32,074 nt of DNA, taken from assembly GCA_964390695.1 (NCBI GenBank), contig CAYMKI010000021.1, positions 1 through 32,074 of the forward strand, in the 5' to 3' direction. Both the position numbers and the translations under genes were made by a program. Under the pieces are notes generated by a model. It was given only the letters and a program-made list of their open reading frames with translations. It had not been told where the DNA came from and did no database searches. The stretch is from CAWACC01 sp964390695 (GTDB taxonomy: Bacteria; Chlamydiota; Chlamydiia; Chlamydiales; Parachlamydiaceae). Below are positions 1 to 7,897 of the stretch, piece after piece; position 1 is the first letter of the stretch, and every line of letters starts with the position of its first letter.

Positions 1-215
1 GCTGAATAGTTACACCTTTTCTTTTTCCCAGAATAAAAATGTTTCTGCTTATTATATCGGTTCCTTCAAAAGTCAAGTTTCGAAAGAAGTCTAATCAAAA
101 CCTCTCATTTGCTCACCTATCCCTTAATTGCATAAGGTGAGTTAAAAAGAATAGCTGATGGATAAGATAATAGCTGATGGACAAGATTTCGGGCAATAAG
201 ACAGTTCCGGTATAG
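1..215. other. Left-edge non-coding stretch with a 19-bp tandem repeat
   Basis: No gene is seen. A 19-bp sequence beginning atagctgatgga occurs twice head to tail at 151-169 and 170-188, just beyond the 3' end of the minus-strand ATPase gene. Short complementary arms (ctcacct near 112-118 and aggtgag near 136-142) could form a hairpin but lack a T tract on either strand, so no terminator is called. Confidence 0.5.
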
Positions 216-1301
216 TCATGATTCGTCTGTCAAACGATCGAAATCGACATGCGTCTCGACCAATGAGATTGCCTTTTCTATCTTTAAAGTGTCTTCAGCC
301 CGAGTTTTTGCACTGAAAGATGTGATCATCTTCATGGCGTCATAACTGCAAATGGGGGTATATAATATAGGGATGTCCGAGGCTTTGATTTGAGCTAAAA
401 GCGAAGGCGAAGGGGGAACTCTGCTGGTCAAGATCACACCTCCATTATAGTTAGCGCCTGCTGACAGGATGGCATCGATGACATCTTCCCGTGAAGCGGG
501 AGTGATGATGAGTTCATTGGGCATGCTCTTTTCTTCGAGATAGGCTTTCAAAGATCCTGCGACAAGGCGAACATGCATAAAGTGGCGATAGCGATGCTGA
601 TCGCCCGCCAGCAGAGGAGCTTTAAAAAGATTTTCAAAATCTTCTAAGTTAGGTGTGTTTAAAAAATCATTGTAGGGAACACACCCGATAAGCGGAATGT
701 TCCATTTACGCAAGGATTTAGGGAAATACTCTAGGATCATTTCGCGTTTGTCATCCCGAACACGGTTTAATATAATCCCGCGGATGTTGACCCCGTAAGA
801 TTTACACATCTCAATATTCAAGGCCAGTTCATCGAAAGCCATACCCAACCCACCAGAGGCTATGATGACCATGTCCAATCCCAGCAAAGAGGCTATTCTG
901 GCGTTGCTTAAATTAATGATAGATCCCACACCTATATGGCCGGTGCCTTCGACTACAGTATACGGATTTTGACGGGATATCTTCAAGAAGGCCTTTTGGA
1001 TTTGTTCCTCTAAATCTCTTTCATTCACGGCTCCATCCAGATAGCTTCTAGTGAATCCGGAAGGTATGATCACTGGGCTCATGTGCTCCCAATCCTCGGG
1101 CAAGTGAAAATGCTGCTTGAACAAAATCACGTCTTTGTCGACATTGGTGCTAGCGTTAACTTTGAGATGCTGCTGCCCGACAGGTTTGATGAAACCTACA
1201 GAAGAAAAGCGTTTCTTCATCGCGGCTATAATTCCTAGGCATAGAGTGGTTTTGCCGACATTTTGTCCTGTAGCTCCAATATAAACTGCGTTTTTTGGCA
1301 T
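216..1301 (-). CDS. BioD-like P-loop ATPase with DRTGG domain (phosphotransacetylase N-terminal type)
   Basis: A 361-residue protein. The N-terminal half (about 1-220) is a dethiobiotin-synthetase/cobyrinate-synthase type P-loop domain with Walker A GATGQNVGKT at residues 9-18 and a VVEGTGHIGVGS loop near 116-127. The C-terminal part (about 240-345) matches the DRTGG regulatory fold (VRLVAGSLKAYL, then NELIITPASREDVI). This pairing is known as the N-terminal half of long phosphotransacetylases, but the catalytic PTA domain is absent, so a stand-alone sensory or regulatory ATPase is likely; the substrate is unknown. The ATG at 1301 has an AAAGG-type ribosome site and lies 8 bp after the fumC stop, so it is the last gene of the four-gene minus-strand operon. 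It could be annotated as a cobyrinic acid a,c-diamide synthase homologue, but nothing nearby suggests cobalamin synthesis. Confidence 0.8.
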   Translation of the reverse strand: MPKNAVYIGATGQNVGKTTLCLGIIAAMKKRFSSVGFIKPVGQQHLKVNASTNVDKDVILFKQHFHLPEDWEHMSPVIIPSGFTRSYLDGAVNERDLEEQIQKAFLKISRQNPYTVVEGTGHIGVGSIINLSNARIASLLGLDMVIIASGGLGMAFDELALNIEMCKSYGVNIRGIILNRVRDDKREMILEYFPKSLRKWNIPLIGCVPYNDFLNTPNLEDFENLFKAPLLAGDQHRYRHFMHVRLVAGSLKAYLEEKSMPNELIITPASREDVIDAILSAGANYNGGVILTSRVPPSPSLLAQIKASDIPILYTPICSYDAMKMITSFSAKTRAEDTLKIEKAISLVETHVDFDRLTDES

Positions 1302-1309
1302 ACTTACCT

Positions 1310-2704
1310 TTATTCGGGCTTTAGCATGTGTTCCGGTCGGACAAAACGGTCGAATTCCTCAGCTGTCAAATAACCCAGCTGCATGCAGGCTTCTTTCAGA
1401 GTGATGTTGTCGGCAAAGGCTTTCTGGGCCACCTTTGCTGCTTTGTCATAGCCGATTTTAGGATTCAAGGCTGTCACAAGCATCAAAGACTTTTCTAGAT
1501 AAGCGGCGAGTTGTTGGGCGTTGGGCTGTACGCCCTTTAACATATATTTGCAGAAAGATTCACATCCATCTGAAAGCAGCGTGATCGAGTGCAACAGATT
1601 ATGGATGATCAGCGGCTTGAAGACATTAAGCTCAAAATTGCCTCGAGAACCTGCAATAGAGATGGCTGCATCATTGCCCATCACCTGCACCGCTATCATC
1701 ATTAAGGCTTCTCCTTGGGTGGGATTGACTTTTCCTGGCATGATCGATGAGCCCGGCTCGTTGGCCGGCAATATCAGCTCTGCAAGCCCACAGCGCGGAC
1801 CAGACCCCATCCAGCAAATGTCGTTGACGATTTTCAAAAGAGAGATGGCCAGGGTTTTCAAAGCTCCACTTAGGAATACTAAGGCATCATGAGCGGCCAG
1901 CAAGGCGAATTTATTGCTGCCACTGACAAATGGCAGTCCTGTATAATCGGCAATTTTTTTGGCTGCAGCCTCTGCAAATCCAGGGTGAGTGTTTAAACCT
2001 GTGCCCACAGCGGTTCCTCCTAAAGCGAGTTCATACACTCCTTTTAAAGAGAAATCGATTCTTTCCATATCCTCTTGAATCTGTTTAGCATAGCCGGAAA
2101 ATTCATCGCCGAGAGTTAAAGGCACGGCGTCCATCAGGTGGGTGCGCCCGATTTTGATGATGTCTTTGAATGCCACTGATTTTTCGTGCAGCTGCTGCCC
2201 TAAAATGCGCAACACGGGAAGCAGCCTGTGCTTTACCTGTTCGGCTGCGGCTATATGCATGGCAGTGGGAAAGACATCGTTGGAGGATTGCGACATGTTG
2301 ACATGATCATTGGGGTGTATAGGGGATTTGCTGCCTAAGACCCCTCCGCTGATTTCAATGGCACGGTTGGCAATGACTTCGTTGCCGTTCATGTTGGTTT
2401 GCGTACCGCTGCCTGTCTGCCATATTCTCAAGGGAAAATGCAGGTCTAGCCGCCCGTCGATGACCTCTTGTGCGGCCTGGATGATCAGAGCCGCTCTTCC
2501 GGTGTCCAGGAGGTTTAGCTCGGTGTTCGCCTCCGCGGCGGCCTTTTTTATGATGCCTAATGCGCGGATAAGGCTGCGAGGCATCTTATCATGGCCGATG
2601 TTAAAGTGCTCTAGCGAGCGGGCGGTTTGAGCACCATAGTAACTATCTTGCGGCACCCCTATGGGGCCGAAGCTGTCAGATTCTGTTCGCCGGTTATTTT
2701 CCAT
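1310..2704 (-). CDS. fumC: Class II fumarate hydratase
   Basis: Converts fumarate to L-malate in the TCA cycle; the class II enzyme is iron-independent, homotetrameric and cytosolic. The 464 residues match the usual FumC length. Visible landmarks are the substrate-binding stretch GSGTQTNMNGNEV (98-110), SSNDVFPT (140-147), the catalytic-site IGRTHL with His189, and the superfamily signature GSSIMPGKVNP (318-328) carrying the mobile catalytic serine loop. Argininosuccinate lyase and aspartase share the signature, but the surrounding residues fit fumarase. Start ATG at 2704, 18 bp after the VKOR-DsbA stop and without a strong Shine-Dalgarno, so expression probably depends on read-through from upstream genes. 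The next gene starts 8 bp downstream. Confidence 0.95.
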   Translation of the reverse strand: MENNRRTESDSFGPIGVPQDSYYGAQTARSLEHFNIGHDKMPRSLIRALGIIKKAAAEANTELNLLDTGRAALIIQAAQEVIDGRLDLHFPLRIWQTGSGTQTNMNGNEVIANRAIEISGGVLGSKSPIHPNDHVNMSQSSNDVFPTAMHIAAAEQVKHRLLPVLRILGQQLHEKSVAFKDIIKIGRTHLMDAVPLTLGDEFSGYAKQIQEDMERIDFSLKGVYELALGGTAVGTGLNTHPGFAEAAAKKIADYTGLPFVSGSNKFALLAAHDALVFLSGALKTLAISLLKIVNDICWMGSGPRCGLAELILPANEPGSSIMPGKVNPTQGEALMMIAVQVMGNDAAISIAGSRGNFELNVFKPLIIHNLLHSITLLSDGCESFCKYMLKGVQPNAQQLAAYLEKSLMLVTALNPKIGYDKAAKVAQKAFADNITLKEACMQLGYLTAEEFDRFVRPEHMLKPE

Positions 2705-2722
2705 AGTAATGAATAAGCAAGC

Positions 2723-3883
2723 CTATAAGAATATTTTATCTTCATCCTCTTCAGATTTAGGCTCCTCCTTGTGATCTTTGGAGGTACCGGACAATGAGTC
2801 TATGGCTTTCAACACGTTGGCTTCGGTGATATCCCCGCCGACAAGTCTTTTGCCTTTTTTCGTCTCGCGATTGATCACTACCAAGGTGGGGGTTTTGCTG
2901 ACTCCGAATTGTTTACCCAGCTGCTTGAAGTATTTTTGGCTGAGGGTTATATCGGAAAAATGCAGCTGTTGGTACTTGGTGTGCAATTTTTCTGCGATCT
3001 TTTCCACTTGCTCATCTGTAGGCGCTGGCTGCTCAATGGAGAGCTTGGTCAAGGCTTCTCTCAGCTCCAGGTATTTGTCCTTATTCTTGATCATGAAAGA
3101 TACATTATAAGGGGAGTAGTTTAACGTTTCTGTATGGATGGCATGGTCGACAAAGGTCAAGCGGCTTTTTTTCATGAGCAAAGGCACCATTTTTTCTATT
3201 TCAGGTTCGAGCTGACGGCAAGCTGGACATGCCCAGTCGGTGAATATATAGACTTCTATCGGACTGTCTTTTTGACCGAAGATCAGGCTTTCTTTGATGG
3301 TATTTTCTGCAGCCTCTAAGGGGTTGAACCTGGATGTGCCTATGATCGACATGAAAAAACCTAAAACGAAGATCGATAGGATCGAAATTCCCTTCCATAT
3401 GTTATTCATAATTTCTCCTTTATTCTTTTGTTTAATCGCTATCGCTAGATCTGAAACAAAGGCGCTTCCATATCCCACAAAAGCGGCAAATATACAAGCT
3501 GCTATGGACAAGCACACCGGACACCAAGTACCGATGACCGCTTTTTGGATATAAATAAAATAGGCTTCAGACCCTAAAGCTCCTACCGTCATCAAACCCC
3601 CATAAAAGGCCAGATGAGGGATTTTCAGCGAATAGAAATGCAGGAAAAGAAGAGAAATAAAAAACAACAATCCAGGCACTTCAAAGGGCATACCAAAAAA
3701 GCGCCAATTATGTCCTTCTTCACAGCTGCCCGTGCATACCCTGAACCACGACACAAAAGTCAGGATAATGCCGCAGCATATTGCTAGCGTGATGAGTCCA
3801 AAAGTCCATTTTCTTATTGTTTCAGACAAGCTTTTAACCCTATCAAGTTTTGAGTTTAAATAAACCTCATCATGGAATGTCAA
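2723..3883 (-). CDS. VKOR-DsbA fusion thiol oxidoreductase (disulfide bond formation)
   Basis: A 386-residue inner-membrane protein predicted to make disulfides in periplasmic proteins by passing electrons from a DsbA-like domain through a VKOR domain to quinone. Residues about 28-150 hold the VKOR helical bundle with loop cysteines Cys50/Cys54 and the redox pair CPVC at 121-124. A linker helix (about 163-182) precedes a thioredoxin-fold domain with active site CPAC at 219-222 and the cis-proline motif KTPTLVV at 330-336. The C-terminus is a charged acidic tail. VKOR-Trx fusions are known in bacteria and substitute for separate DsbA and DsbB. No ATG precedes the first helix: the extreme start at 3883 is TTG, and another TTG lies at residue 19 behind an AGGG sequence, so the start is uncertain. 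It sits 24 bp after the TerC gene and 18 bp before fumC. Confidence 0.88.
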   Translation of the reverse strand: MTFHDEVYLNSKLDRVKSLSETIRKWTFGLITLAICCGIILTFVSWFRVCTGSCEEGHNWRFFGMPFEVPGLLFFISLLFLHFYSLKIPHLAFYGGLMTVGALGSEAYFIYIQKAVIGTWCPVCLSIAACIFAAFVGYGSAFVSDLAIAIKQKNKGEIMNNIWKGISILSIFVLGFFMSIIGTSRFNPLEAAENTIKESLIFGQKDSPIEVYIFTDWACPACRQLEPEIEKMVPLLMKKSRLTFVDHAIHTETLNYSPYNVSFMIKNKDKYLELREALTKLSIEQPAPTDEQVEKIAEKLHTKYQQLHFSDITLSQKYFKQLGKQFGVSKTPTLVVINRETKKGKRLVGGDITEANVLKAIDSLSGTSKDHKEEPKSEEDEDKIFL

Positions 3884-3907
3884 ACGGTAAATGTCAATAA
3901 TTAGTTA

Positions 3908-4858
3908 TTATTTTTTTGAAGGAAAATACCAGGATAAAAACACCGAAAGCGATAAGCTTACAAAAACAAATCCTAAAGCCCATAGTGTGGGGATCTCTAT
4001 CCATTCGGAAAAAATCATTTTAAGGCCAATAAAGATCATGATAGCGGCCAAAGCATAGTGCAACAAATGAAAGAGATCGATCATCGGCCTTATCACAAAA
4101 AATAACGCACGCAATCCTAAAATAGCAAAGATGTTCGATGTAAACACAATGAACGGATCTTGCGTAATGGCCAGAATAGCCGGAATGGAGTCTACAGCAA
4201 AAATAAGGTCCGAAGTTTCAATAGAGAGCAAAACTACAAACAACGGCGTGGCTAGCCATTTCGAATTTTTCACTACAAAAAAACGATCGCCTTCATATGT
4301 CGAAATGCTGGGGAATAAAGATCTAAACCCTACCAAGAGAGGGTTGTTCTCGGGATGTATTTCTTTGTCTTTTTCTAAGGCTAAGGTTATTCCGGTATAT
4401 ATCAAGAACGCGCCAAACACGTAAATTACCCAATGGAAAAAAGCCAAGAGGGCAATACCTGCAAATATAAAAAGGCACCTCAGTAGGATAGCTCCAAATA
4501 CTCCCCAAAATAAGACCTTATGCATACAGGAGACGGGTGTGTGAAAATAACGGAAAATCATCAAAAACACAAAAATGTTGTCTATGCTAAGAGATTTTTC
4601 GATGAGATATCCTGTCAAAAAGCTAAGAGCGTCTTCAACTCCGTGTGAGTAGTATAAATAGATGTTAAAGGCTAAAGCTAGGCAGATCCAAAGTCCCGAC
4701 CAAGCCAGGGCGATCTTCAATGACATTTTATGAGCATGCTGATGCCAGAAGAGGTCTATCCCCAACATAGCTATGATGAACAGGGTAAATAACAGATAGG
4801 CACTCGCAGGATATTGCATGGACATGGCCAAGAGAGGTGTTTGAATAAATATAGGCAT
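3908..4858 (-). CDS. TerC/Alx-family integral membrane protein (probable Mn2+ exporter)
   Basis: A multi-helix membrane protein of 316 residues from the ATG at 4858. The family landmarks are clear: LLFTLFIIAMLGIDLFWHQ in the first helix, FLTGYLIEKSLSIDNIFVF, and the second acidic signature VDSIPAILAITQDPFIVFTSN followed by FAILGLRALFFV. The two DN/DS acidic motifs within helices are the presumed metal path. E. coli Alx and related proteins export manganese; the historical tellurite-resistance label is not evidence of that role here. A TTG five bases further upstream also opens the frame, but ATG is preferred; neither has a good Shine-Dalgarno. It is the first gene of the four-gene operon, with no functional link to fumC visible beyond co-transcription. 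Confidence 0.9.
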   Translation of the reverse strand: MPIFIQTPLLAMSMQYPASAYLLFTLFIIAMLGIDLFWHQHAHKMSLKIALAWSGLWICLALAFNIYLYYSHGVEDALSFLTGYLIEKSLSIDNIFVFLMIFRYFHTPVSCMHKVLFWGVFGAILLRCLFIFAGIALLAFFHWVIYVFGAFLIYTGITLALEKDKEIHPENNPLLVGFRSLFPSISTYEGDRFFVVKNSKWLATPLFVVLLSIETSDLIFAVDSIPAILAITQDPFIVFTSNIFAILGLRALFFVIRPMIDLFHLLHYALAAIMIFIGLKMIFSEWIEIPTLWALGFVFVSLSLSVFLSWYFPSKK

Positions 4859-5338
4859 GAGCAAGGTTCGTTAGGGTTGTGTTATTAAATAAAGACAACT
4901 ATCAGAGAATGATTAAATCACCCTCTAAGAAAAAGTAGTAAGTTCATTGGGTATAATTTGTGTATAATAATTAGGGGAATTTTTGTAAATCCTAATTAAA
5001 CTCTGGTTGGGTATAAGATGACAGAAGGAATATTACGTATTTCTTTTGTTTTATATTGATTGGACATCTTAAGATAAATTGGATACAATTATTTATCTTT
5101 GCTTGATTTTAATTAAAACTTGCTTGTTACTATATCTAGTTTTTGAGTAAATATGGCAATATAGCCGCGGCTATTCACCACCTCTCAAAAATATATATTA
5201 TACAGTGCTGAATAGTAGTTACCTACAGCCGAATCTTTAGTTATTTCGGTTTATTAATATTTCTTAATTACAGCATGTGTGAACTCTCTTTACAGTTCGC
5301 GCATCGCTATAAAACATATCTAAAAGGAGATAATTTTC
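4859..5338. other. AT-rich divergent intergenic region with a dispersed repeat and palindromes
   Basis: No gene is seen. It separates the minus-strand TerC operon from the plus-strand coiled-coil gene. It contains the palindrome atagccgcggctat (about 5161-5174), which runs into ctattcaccacctc at 5171-5184, a motif that recurs in this window at 11448-11508 and 21876-21895. The sequence gctgaatagt at 5207-5216 matches the first ten bases of the window. A TATAAA at 5308-5313 is a plausible -10 for the downstream gene. Many AT-rich -10 look-alikes (for example near 4950-4970) prevent a firm call. Confidence 0.5.
5275..5304 (+). promoter_or_regulatory. Stem-loop just upstream of the coiled-coil gene
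   Basis: Arms atgtgtgaact (5275-5285) and agttcgcgcat (5294-5304) pair over 11 positions as RNA, with two G-U wobbles and an 8-base loop. As DNA it is an imperfect palindrome lying directly before TATAAA at 5308-5313, so it could be an operator over the -35 region. If transcription starts further upstream it would be a leader hairpin 20 bases before the AAGGAG ribosome site. The sequence does not decide between the two. Confidence 0.4.
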
Positions 5339-6493
5339 ATGAGTTTTCCCGATTCAATTCGTAAAAATCAATCAGATCACATCACTCGATCGAGTTATTC
5401 ATATTCGTCGGCATCTCAACCCACAGAACGAGGATCAAGAGCTGGCAGCGGGAGTGAAATAGATGGCAAAGGTTCTTCTAAAAAACGAAAATTGGAAAGT
5501 TACATACCGTCTTCAATGATGGATCCCTCAAAAAGGAGAAGAATTGAAGCGAACAACGCTTCATCTAAGCAGGGCTCTGCCTCTCAAAAAAACACCGAAA
5601 TCTCTGTTTCATCTGTGGCAATCATGGAAGAGGCTGAACGAGAGGAGACGGTTAAAAAAATTCGAGAATGTCGGCAACGTCTTAGTTCTACAGGATCTAG
5701 TAACAGTGAAGCACAAAGCGTAATACTTAAAAAAGATTTATATAAGCACGAATATGAATTAGCTCGTGATAATCATCTCAAATCACTACAGGAAAACCTG
5801 GTGCTGGTACAAAAAATCCAAACCAAGGACAAACACATCCAAGACAAAGATGATGAAATCGCACGATTGAATTTGCAAATACTCGCTTTACGCCAAAAGG
5901 AAACCAGCTTGGTTGAAGAGAATAAGAAAGAACTGTCGGAATTGAAAAAGGAGTTTGAACACAGCAAACGAATTAATTATTACCTAAATAAAGCTCGCGA
6001 GGAAGCTTTAGCCAAAAAGGATGAAGATTGTAGGGCTAGGCTGATTGCGGTGCAAGATGATATGCAAAAAAAACATGAAACACAACTGATTATATTAAAT
6101 TCTGATCAGACAGAGATGAAGAAACAGCTGGATGAAGCCAAAAACGAATGTGAACATTTAAAAGAGCAAGTTACGGCTGTTCAAGAAAAGTTCGAGAGAT
6201 TTACCCAAGAGAAACAACAAGAACAAAGGCATCTTGAGAGTTTAAAACAAGAGGTGAGTGCTTTGCAAAAGATTCTTGTAGAAAAAGATGCTGAATTACA
6301 TGCTCTTAAAGTTTCTTTATCTCAAGCTGTTGCGAAATCAAATGAGGTTCGAGAGAACTTAAAACTGACTGACACCAAGTATGCTAAATTGCAATTGGAG
6401 ATGCAATTGATGTTATACAACATGGAACAACAGAAACAAAAAGTTGAGGCGTTTAAGACAGAGATGATGACAAAATTGCAAAACCTGCAATAA
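5339..6493 (+). CDS. Coiled-coil protein with two NLS-like basic clusters, candidate secreted effector
   Basis: A 384-residue protein of no recognised family. Residues 1-95 are Ser/Gly/Lys-rich and predicted disordered. They carry KKRKLE (48-53) and KRRRIE (65-70), two SV40/Myc-like clusters 11 residues apart that resemble a bipartite nuclear localisation signal. From about residue 96 to the end the sequence is a nearly unbroken heptad-like coiled coil rich in Glu, Lys, Gln and Leu. There is no Sec signal peptide or membrane segment, and the N-terminus has the Ser-rich composition common in type III secreted chlamydial proteins. The start is supported by AAGGAG at 5324-5329. Inference: an exported protein that could enter a host nucleus. 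Alternative: a bacterial structural or DNA-associated coiled-coil protein whose basic patches bind nucleic acid. Confidence 0.75.
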   Translation: MSFPDSIRKNQSDHITRSSYSYSSASQPTERGSRAGSGSEIDGKGSSKKRKLESYIPSSMMDPSKRRRIEANNASSKQGSASQKNTEISVSSVAIMEEAEREETVKKIRECRQRLSSTGSSNSEAQSVILKKDLYKHEYELARDNHLKSLQENLVLVQKIQTKDKHIQDKDDEIARLNLQILALRQKETSLVEENKKELSELKKEFEHSKRINYYLNKAREEALAKKDEDCRARLIAVQDDMQKKHETQLIILNSDQTEMKKQLDEAKNECEHLKEQVTAVQEKFERFTQEKQQEQRHLESLKQEVSALQKILVEKDAELHALKVSLSQAVAKSNEVRENLKLTDTKYAKLQLEMQLMLYNMEQQKQKVEAFKTEMMTKLQNLQ

Positions 6494-6548
6494 AAAAGCC
6501 TGCTTGCCCATGGAATGAGTAATTACCAAGCTGCAGGCCTGGAATTTG

Positions 6549-6575
6549 ATAACCCAGGGAATCCCCCTGGGTTAT
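6549..6575. terminator. Strong hairpin between convergent genes
   Basis: A perfect 11-bp stem, ataacccaggg (6549-6559) with ccctgggttat (6565-6575), encloses a 5-base loop. It lies between the 3' ends of the coiled-coil gene and fabI, where a bidirectional terminator is expected. Neither strand has a clear T tract after it, so termination is inferred from position. Confidence 0.5.
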
Positions 6576-6612
6576 GAGTAGAGATATATTGATGTAGTCT
6601 GTAGCTGCTACA

Positions 6613-7509
6613 CTATGCTAAAGAAGGACTGTCCGACGCAATTCCCATAGCATGAAGACCATGGTCTACATAGAGTAGCGTTCCGGTGATGGCTTTACCT
6701 AAAGGAGAGCATAAAAAGAGAGCTGCATTCCCCACATCCGCTGCCTCCATCTCGCTCGTCATCGGAGCATTGGCCACAGAATAGTCGATCATCTTATCAA
6801 TAAACCCTATAGCTTTCGCTGCGCGACTTCTCAACGGGCCGGCTGAAATCGTATTGATCCTAAGGCCCCACTTGCGGCCGGCTTCCCAGGCTAGCGTTTT
6901 TGTATCGCTCTCCAAGGCGGCTTTAGCTGAGCTCATCCCTCCACCATAGCCAGGGATGGCTTTCTCTGCAGCAATGTAGGTGAGGGACACCACAGCTCCT
7001 CCGGTATGCATGATCGGTCCAAAATGCGCCACCAGGCTAATCAGAGAATATGAGGAAGCGCTCAGTGCTGCTAAGTACCCAGAACGTGAGGTTTCCAGCA
7101 AAGGTTTTTGTACTTCGGGCGCATTGGCTAAAGAGTGCACCAAGATGTCGATTTTACCAAAGTCAGCTTCTACCGCTTTCGCAACTTCTTGGACAGTATA
7201 GCCGGGAACATCTTTATAGCGCTTGTTTTCACGTATTTCCAAAGGAATATCTTCGGGGCGGTCGAACACGGCATCTAAGGGATAAACTTTAGCTATCTGC
7301 ATGAGTTCTCCATTGGAAAGCTTGCGTGATTCGTCGAATTTGCCGTTTTGCAAGGCGGTAGTAAATATTTTCAGCATGGGGGTCCAGGTTCCAATCAGGA
7401 TCTCTGCACCTGCTTCTGCTAGACATTTTGCAATCGCCCAGCCGTAGCCTTGATCGTCGCCTACGCCGGCGATGAAAGCTCGTTTGCCTTTTAAGTTTAC
7501 GTGTAACAT
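6613..7509 (-). CDS. fabI: Enoyl-[acyl-carrier-protein] reductase (NADH), plant/chlamydial type
   Basis: Catalyses the last reductive step of each type II fatty-acid elongation cycle, trans-2-enoyl-ACP to acyl-ACP. The 298 residues exceed the roughly 260 of E. coli FabI because of an insertion after the first strand (about residues 44-95), a trait shared with plant and chlamydial enzymes. The nucleotide-binding glycine region is GVGDDQGYGWAIAK near 16-29. The catalytic Tyr/Lys lie in IPGYGGGMSSAKAALESD, very close to plant ENR. The start at 7509 has a strong GGAGG 6 bases upstream. It is a single gene, convergent with the coiled-coil gene and divergent from the solenoid gene across about 390 bp. 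Confidence 0.95.
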   Translation of the reverse strand: MLHVNLKGKRAFIAGVGDDQGYGWAIAKCLAEAGAEILIGTWTPMLKIFTTALQNGKFDESRKLSNGELMQIAKVYPLDAVFDRPEDIPLEIRENKRYKDVPGYTVQEVAKAVEADFGKIDILVHSLANAPEVQKPLLETSRSGYLAALSASSYSLISLVAHFGPIMHTGGAVVSLTYIAAEKAIPGYGGGMSSAKAALESDTKTLAWEAGRKWGLRINTISAGPLRSRAAKAIGFIDKMIDYSVANAPMTSEMEAADVGNAALFLCSPLGKAITGTLLYVDHGLHAMGIASDSPSLA

Positions 7510-7897
7510 GTTAAACCTCCATGTGATAATTACCTAAAATGTGTATATGAATAAAATTTTATCCTACACGTTTATTTTTTTTCTACTTTTATTGTGCGTC
7601 AGCTACTAAGCCGTGAAACTTATAGCACTGGGTATATACACTTATATCAAAAAATAATACAAAAAAAATATATAATCCTGTACAATGTATATATTGTTTT
7701 TTTATTATTTCAGGAAATTATTATTGTAACTATTTAGCACTGTAAAAAGTGTGTAATTTGTTGAACCACCACAGAGCTCACAGAGAGATCAAGATTATAT
7801 ATCCCTATGCTTTCTCTGCAGTCTATGTGGTTCAATATCTTATGTTTTATTAAGTGGTGGTGAATAGGTGAGTTACATAGTCCAAGCGGAGGATAGT
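7510..7897. other. Divergent intergenic region
   Basis: AT-rich spacer between fabI (minus) and the alpha-solenoid gene (plus). It must hold both promoters, but no convincing -35/-10 pair stands out. It contains the inverted repeat at 7761-7835 and, at 7856-7867, ggtggtgaatag, which is part of the motif that forms the perfect hairpin at 11448-11508. Confidence 0.5.
7761..7835. repeat. Dispersed 'accacagag' inverted-repeat element
   Basis: Terminal arms ttgaaccac (7761-7769) and gtggttcaa (7827-7835) are exact reverse complements. Internal arms acagag and ctctgca partly pair. The same accac(a/g)gag...cagtgag consensus recurs near 9345, 9900, 10497, 16717-16752 (reverse) and 21906. It is a REP/MITE-like family confined to intergenic DNA here; no transposase is present. 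Confidence 0.6.
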
